Under the pieces are notes generated by a model. It was not told the DNA's origin. It made no database searches and was given only the letters and a program-made list of their open reading frames with translations. The position numbers and the translations under genes are program-made. This document shows positions 60,224 through 64,000 of a stretch of DNA of 64,000 nucleotides, piece by piece (the stretch's first letter is position 1; the number at the start of each line of letters is the position of its first letter). Location of the stretch: NCBI RefSeq assembly GCF_030730875.1, contig NZ_JAVAMA010000016.1, positions 1 to 64,000 on the forward strand. The letters run 5' to 3'. The stretch is from Sphingomonas sp. DG1-23 (GTDB lineage Bacteria; Pseudomonadota; Alphaproteobacteria; Sphingomonadales; Sphingomonadaceae).

Positions 60224-60990
60224 GGCGCGCTGCCGCCGCCCTGCTGACGCTCGCCGCGCCGTTGCTGATGGGGCAGGCCAAGCCGGTGCTCGTCCCCGAC
60301 GTGTCGCAACGCAATATCGAGATCGCCTATTCGTTCACCGGCGCCGAATTGCTGCTGTTCGGCGCGATTCTCTATCCGCGCGGACGTGCCCCCGATCCCG
60401 AGGACGGCCCCGTCGACATCGTCGTGGTGGTGCGCGGCCCGAGCCAGGCGGTACTGGTGCGCGAGAAGGAGAAGCTCGCGGGCATCTGGCTCAACGCCGA
60501 ATCGACGCGCTATCGCTCGGCGCCGAGCTTCTACGCAGTCGCCTCGTCGCGCCCGATCCGCCGAATCGTCGACGAAAGGACCCGCGCGATCTACGAGCTC
60601 GGCGTCGACAGCCTCCAGCTCTCGCCCGCCTCGGGCGCGGCGCCCGAGGTGCAGGACCGGTTCGATCGCGGGCTGGTCGATCTGCGCACCCGCAGCGGCC
60701 TGTTCTACGAGGATTCGAACGCCGTCGAGATCACCGGCGGCGTGCTGTACCGGGCGCGGATCGACATTCCGGCGCGCGTTCCGGTCGGGCGGTTCACTGC
60801 CGAGACCTTCCTGATCCAGAACGGCCGGGTGCTCGCCGCCGCGGTGCGCCCGATCGACATCCGCAAATCGGGCTTCGAGCGCTTCGTCGCGACCAGCGCC
60901 GAGCGCTATTCGGTGCCTTATGGCTTGGTCGCGGTGGCGCTTTCGGTGCTGTTCGGCTGGGGTGCCGGCGCGCTTTGGCGGCGCTTCTGA
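60220..60990 (+). CDS. TIGR02186 family periplasmic/membrane protein
   Basis: A 256-residue protein beginning at GTG 60220 within the end of the TauE gene. A signal sequence (AAAALLTLAAPLLMGQAK) is followed by the family core: LVPDVSQRNIEIAYSFTGAE, LLLFGAILYPRG, IVVVVRGPSQAVLVREKEK, IWLNAESTRYRSAPSFYAVA, and a C-terminal helix (YGLVAVALSVLFGWGAGALW). TIGR02186 proteins are known only as partners of TauE-like exporters. The periplasmic domain may bind the exported anion; this is inference. Confidence 0.88.
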   Translation: MRRAAAALLTLAAPLLMGQAKPVLVPDVSQRNIEIAYSFTGAELLLFGAILYPRGRAPDPEDGPVDIVVVVRGPSQAVLVREKEKLAGIWLNAESTRYRSAPSFYAVASSRPIRRIVDERTRAIYELGVDSLQLSPASGAAPEVQDRFDRGLVDLRTRSGLFYEDSNAVEITGGVLYRARIDIPARVPVGRFTAETFLIQNGRVLAAAVRPIDIRKSGFERFVATSAERYSVPYGLVAVALSVLFGWGAGALWRRF

Positions 60991-61072
60991 TTCATCGGAC
61001 AAGTCGTTCGCGAACAACCCAATATTTACCCTCTTCGGGCATGGTGCGCTGCGTAACCCCGGGGAGTATCCG

Positions 61073-62746
61073 ATGGAAGGTCAGTTCGGCGCGCGCGCCT
61101 TCGATAATGCCGCGCCCGTTTCGTCGGCAGATTCGGTGCCGGCGCGCAGCCAGGCGCGCGCGATCGGCGCCGTGCTCGAAATCGCCGGCTCGTCGAGCCA
61201 GGTGATGTTCGATCCCGCCGAGATCGAGGCGCTCGGCGCCAGCAGCGACGTCGCAGTCGCCAATTCGGGGCAGGTCGGCAGCCAGGTCAAGATGCGCGTC
61301 GGCAGCACATGGCTGATCGCCAATGTCCGCGCGCTCCGCCTCGACTCGAGCGGCGACCGGATCCTCGCCCAGGTCGATTTCCTCGGCGAGGGCGACGAAG
61401 AGAAGCTCACCGGCAAGCTCTACAAGTTCCGCCGCGGCGTCACCCGCTATCCTACTCCCGGCTGCGCGGTGTTCCCGGTCTCGACCGCCGATCTCAAGCA
61501 GATCTACGCCGCCGACGATCGCGCCCATATCGAGATCGGCAACGTCTATCCGACCAAGGACATCCGCGCCGCGCTCTATGTCGATGCGATGCTCGGCAAG
61601 CACTTCGCGTTGCTCGGCTCGACCGGTACCGGCAAGTCGACCGCCGCCGCCCTGATCCTCCACCGCATCTGCGAGCTCTCGCCGCAGGGCCATATCGTGA
61701 TGATCGATCCGCACGGCGAATATGCCAGCGCGTTCAAGACCACCGGCGCACTCTACGACGTCTCGAACCTGCAGATGCCCTATTGGCTGATGAACTTCGA
61801 GGAGCATTGCGAGGTGTTCCTCACCACGCAGGGCTCGGACCGCCAGGTCGATGCCGACATCCTCGCCAAGTGCATCCTGCTCGCCAAGGGCAAGAACCGG
61901 CTCGCCCAGGAATTCGGCAAGCTCACCGTCGACGCGCCGATCCCGTATCTGCTCTCGGACCTCACCCAGATACTCCAGCTCGAAATGGGCAAGATGGACA
62001 AGGCGACCGATACGGCGCCCTATCTCCGCCTGCGCAGCAAGATCGACGAGATCAAGGGCGACCCGCGCTATACCTTCATGTTCTCGGGCATGCTCGTCGC
62101 CGATTCGATGGCGAACTTCCTCGCGCGCATCTTCCGCCTGCCGGGCGACGGCAAGCCGATCTCGATCATCGACGTGTCGGGTGTGCCTTCGGAAATCACG
62201 TCCGTGGTCGTCGCCGTGCTCAGCCGGATGGTGTTCGACTTCGCGATCTGGTCGCGCGGCGAGGCCAAGCGCCCGGTGCTTCTGGTCTGCGAGGAGGCGC
62301 ACCGCTACGTTCCCAACGAGCGCAACGCCGACGGCTCTTCGGTAGGCCGGATCCTCAGCCGGATCGCCAAGGAAGGGCGCAAATACGGCGTATCGCTCGG
62401 ACTGATCACCCAGCGTCCGTCGGATCTCGCCGAAGGCGTGCTCTCGCAATGCGGCACGATCCTGTCGATGCGGCTCAACAACGAACGCGACCAGGCCTTC
62501 GTCAAGGCAGCGATGCCCGAAGGCGCGCGCGGCTTCCTCGATTCGATCCCCGCGCTGCGCAATCGCGAATGCATCGCCGTGGGCGAAGGCGTCGCGACGC
62601 CGATCCGTCTGCTTTTCGATCCCCTCGAGGATGGCAAACGCCCGGCATCGGACGACCCGCTCTTCTCCGAACTGTGGCGCGAAAGCGGCGGCGAGGAACT
62701 GATGCTCGAGCGCACGATCAAGCGCTGGCGGTCGCAGGGAAGATAA
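61073..62746 (+). CDS. HerA-like ATP-binding protein (DUF87)
   Basis: A 557-residue cytoplasmic hexameric ATPase of the HerA/FtsK class. An N-terminal HAS-barrel-like domain (about 1-150; AIGAVLEIAGSSSQVMFDPA, GDRILAQVDFLGEGDEEKLT) precedes the motor with Walker A LLGSTGTGKSTAAAL (about 180-194), MIDPHGEYASAFK, Walker B PVLLVCEEAHRYVPNE, and the sensor region GVSLGLITQRPSDL. In archaea and some bacteria HerA works with the NurA nuclease in end resection; no nurA is next to it. GGGGAG precedes ATG 61073. DNA translocation is expected, the partner is unknown. Confidence 0.9.
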   Translation: MEGQFGARAFDNAAPVSSADSVPARSQARAIGAVLEIAGSSSQVMFDPAEIEALGASSDVAVANSGQVGSQVKMRVGSTWLIANVRALRLDSSGDRILAQVDFLGEGDEEKLTGKLYKFRRGVTRYPTPGCAVFPVSTADLKQIYAADDRAHIEIGNVYPTKDIRAALYVDAMLGKHFALLGSTGTGKSTAAALILHRICELSPQGHIVMIDPHGEYASAFKTTGALYDVSNLQMPYWLMNFEEHCEVFLTTQGSDRQVDADILAKCILLAKGKNRLAQEFGKLTVDAPIPYLLSDLTQILQLEMGKMDKATDTAPYLRLRSKIDEIKGDPRYTFMFSGMLVADSMANFLARIFRLPGDGKPISIIDVSGVPSEITSVVVAVLSRMVFDFAIWSRGEAKRPVLLVCEEAHRYVPNERNADGSSVGRILSRIAKEGRKYGVSLGLITQRPSDLAEGVLSQCGTILSMRLNNERDQAFVKAAMPEGARGFLDSIPALRNRECIAVGEGVATPIRLLFDPLEDGKRPASDDPLFSELWRESGGEELMLERTIKRWRSQGR

Positions 62747-62856
62747 GACCTTTCACGCTGTGGGCGAGGCGCGTGCCGGTCCTCGGCAGAAAGCGCCGGC
62801 CTATCCGGCCCGATCGACCTGGTTTTCGACAATAGCGAGGCGATCGCGCGCCGGCG

Positions 62857-63318
62857 TCAAGTATCGCGTGGATCGGCCAGATCGGGGAACAGCGCTTCGA
62901 TCGCGCCGCGCAGATCGTTGGTGCCGGGAAGCAGGGCGTAATGGTCGAGCAAGCGCTTCACCAACGCCGCCTTGTGCGGACCGATGCCCGGCATCGCTTC
63001 CAGACCGGGGAGGTCCGGGTCGGAAAGCCTGTCCGCCAGATCGCCGAGCGTTCGATAGCCCGCGGCGGCCAGCTGCCGCCGCAAACCCGAAGGCAATACC
63101 GACCGGCTCACCGGAAGGTCGCGATCGGTGGCGTCCGGCACGGCGCGCAGCAATCGCGTGCTGCCCGCTTTCTCCCGCGAGAGCGTCCGGCGAATATGAC
63201 CCAATTGGCCGGAACTGAGCTCAAGCTGCCGTCCGATCTGTCGATAGGTACAGCCCGATGCGCGCAGCGCACGCGCCTCCTCCAGATTAAGCGTAGCTTG
63301 CTGCGACCGGCTCAACAT
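62857..63318 (-). CDS. Small HTH plus helix-hairpin-helix protein
   Basis: A 153-residue protein. The N-terminus (SQQATLNLEEARALRASGCT, YRQIGRQLELSSGQLGHIRR) is a resolvase/sigma-like helix-turn-helix. Residues about 85-140 contain a helix-hairpin-helix: LRRQLAAAGYRTLGDLADRL and LEAMPGIGPHKAALVKRLLD, the G-I-G-x-x-K-A hairpin that binds the DNA backbone. Both halves suggest DNA binding without a catalytic domain. The function is unknown. It ends 110 bases from the convergent HerA-like gene and lies 44 bases after the M23 peptidase, so it may share that gene's transcript. Confidence 0.78.
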   Translation of the reverse strand: MLSRSQQATLNLEEARALRASGCTYRQIGRQLELSSGQLGHIRRTLSREKAGSTRLLRAVPDATDRDLPVSRSVLPSGLRRQLAAAGYRTLGDLADRLSDPDLPGLEAMPGIGPHKAALVKRLLDHYALLPGTNDLRGAIEALFPDLADPRDT

Positions 63319-63362
63319 CGATCCCGCGTGCCTTCGATGCCGCACCGCCCCGCTCGGGCAGC

Positions 63363-64000
63363 TCAGTCCTCGTCCTTCACCGCGCCGCGGCCCACCGGGA
63401 CCGACAGCAATTGGTGAAGCTTCGAGCGGAACGCGCCGAGATCGCTTCCGGTCAGCTGGCGCATCGAGGTGAACGACACCGAACGCGGATTCACCGCACC
63501 GCCATTCTTGTAGAGTTCGTAATGGAGATGCGGCCCGGTCGACATGCCGGTGCTGCCCACCGCGCCGATCTGCTGCCCCTTGCGCACGCTCTGCCCGTTC
63601 CGGACGAGGATCCGGCTCAAATGGCCATAGCCGGTGCCGAACGCGCCGCCATGGTTGAGCTTGATGAAATTGCCATAGCCCGAGCTGCGCCCGGCGAACT
63701 GCACGACGCCGTCGGTCGCGGCATAGACCGGCGCGCCCCAAGGCGCGGCGATGTCGATGCCCTTGTGCATGCGGGTATAGCCGAGCAGGGGATGGCGGCG
63801 CATGCCGAAGCTCGAAGAGATGCGGCCGGCTGCGGGCATCGCCATCATGCCGGTCTTGCTGCCCTTGCCGAGCCCATCGAACCATTCGGTCTTGCCGTTC
63901 GATTCCCACGGCATCATCTGGACCTTGTTGTCGCAGCCGCTGACACCCGCATAGAGCAGATTGCCGAGCTGGACCTCGCCGGTCGCGGCGCGCGCCTGCT
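63363..64000 (-). CDS. M23 peptidoglycan metallopeptidase, 5' part beyond window
   Basis: The visible C-terminal 211 residues hold a LytM/M23 domain. Zinc ligands and catalytic residues are in GRISSSFGMRRHPLLGYTRM with MHKGIDIAA (H-x3-D) and in STGPHLHYELYKNGG (H-x-H). The pattern with YAATDGVVQFAGRSSGYGNF and GYGHLSRILVRNGQSVRKGQ is that of active D,D-endopeptidases that cut peptide cross-bridges in the periplasm. The C-terminal tail (about 50 residues) follows the domain. The frame runs to the window edge, so the start and any LysM or coiled-coil parts are not seen. Confidence 0.93.
   Translation of the reverse strand, partial: QARAATGEVQLGNLLYAGVSGCDNKVQMMPWESNGKTEWFDGLGKGSKTGMMAMPAAGRISSSFGMRRHPLLGYTRMHKGIDIAAPWGAPVYAATDGVVQFAGRSSGYGNFIKLNHGGAFGTGYGHLSRILVRNGQSVRKGQQIGAVGSTGMSTGPHLHYELYKNGGAVNPRSVSFTSMRQLTGSDLGAFRSKLHQLLSVPVGRGAVKDED

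Noticed and set aside
1-64000. Insertion sequences, integrases or prophage
   Set aside because: No transposase, integrase, phage structural gene or target-site duplication was found; the accessory character of the fimbrial locus rests on composition only.

Overview
The window reads as a contiguous piece of chromosome from a GC-rich alphaproteobacterium of the Sphingomonadales, most likely Sphingomonas or a close relative. The grounds are the strong G/C third-position bias, two TonB-dependent receptors with TonB boxes ending in phenylalanine, a short NfrB-type glycosyltransferase paired with an NfrA-like barrel, the gene order coaD / secreted cyclophilin / queA with tgt nearby, and a PbpC plus bacterial alpha-2-macroglobulin pair. 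The genus is an inference from remembered family patterns, not a database match. I see no rRNA, tRNA, insertion sequence, prophage or CRISPR array. The first gene (FG-GAP protein) and the last gene (M23 peptidase) run off the window.

Layout. 1-2400: partial FG-GAP protein, small secreted protein, Dps. 2460-7550: GDT1-like membrane protein, then a TonB-dependent receptor with a PepSY membrane reductase (iron uptake), then a DUF418 protein. 7650-12770: diguanylate cyclase, small protein, acyl-CoA ligase, aldehyde dehydrogenase. 12900-21570: housekeeping run (xseB, ispA, coaD, cyclophilin, queA, EF-hand protein, zinc-type CDF exporter, HAD phosphatase, cupin fusion protein, tgt, cell wall hydrolase). 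21795-28740: chaperone-usher fimbrial locus. 28836-32990: small protein, orphan winged-helix regulator, M20 peptidase, LysE exporter, methyltransferase. 33177-40500: pheS-pheT, unknown protein, SDR, aldose epimerase-like protein, prfC. 40589-46105: MFS transporter, second TonB-dependent receptor, divergent TetR regulator and a dehalogenase-like hydrolase. 46130-47769: YceD-like protein, cytochrome bc1 chaperone, BamE. 47870-56669: RcnB-like protein, pbpC and alpha-2-macroglobulin. 56855-59259: short NfrB/NfrA-like pair. 59309-64000: TauE exporter with TIGR02186 partner, HerA-like ATPase, HTH-HhH protein, M23 peptidase.

How they work together. The fimbrial genes follow the order pilin / chaperone / usher / two-domain tip subunit, with an intrinsic terminator between the major pilin and the chaperone that should keep pilin in excess over assembly proteins. 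Additional pilin-like genes and an orphan winged-helix regulator lie beside AT-rich control regions that hold TTAA-type sites. The TetR regulator probably controls the divergent receptor through a palindrome between them. QueA and Tgt both serve queuosine modification of tRNA. PbpC and alpha-2-macroglobulin form a periplasmic repair and protease-trapping pair.

Between genes there are six bipartite inverted repeats that fall into three sequence families. One copy separates pheS from pheT and another has merged with the 5' end of the MFS gene.
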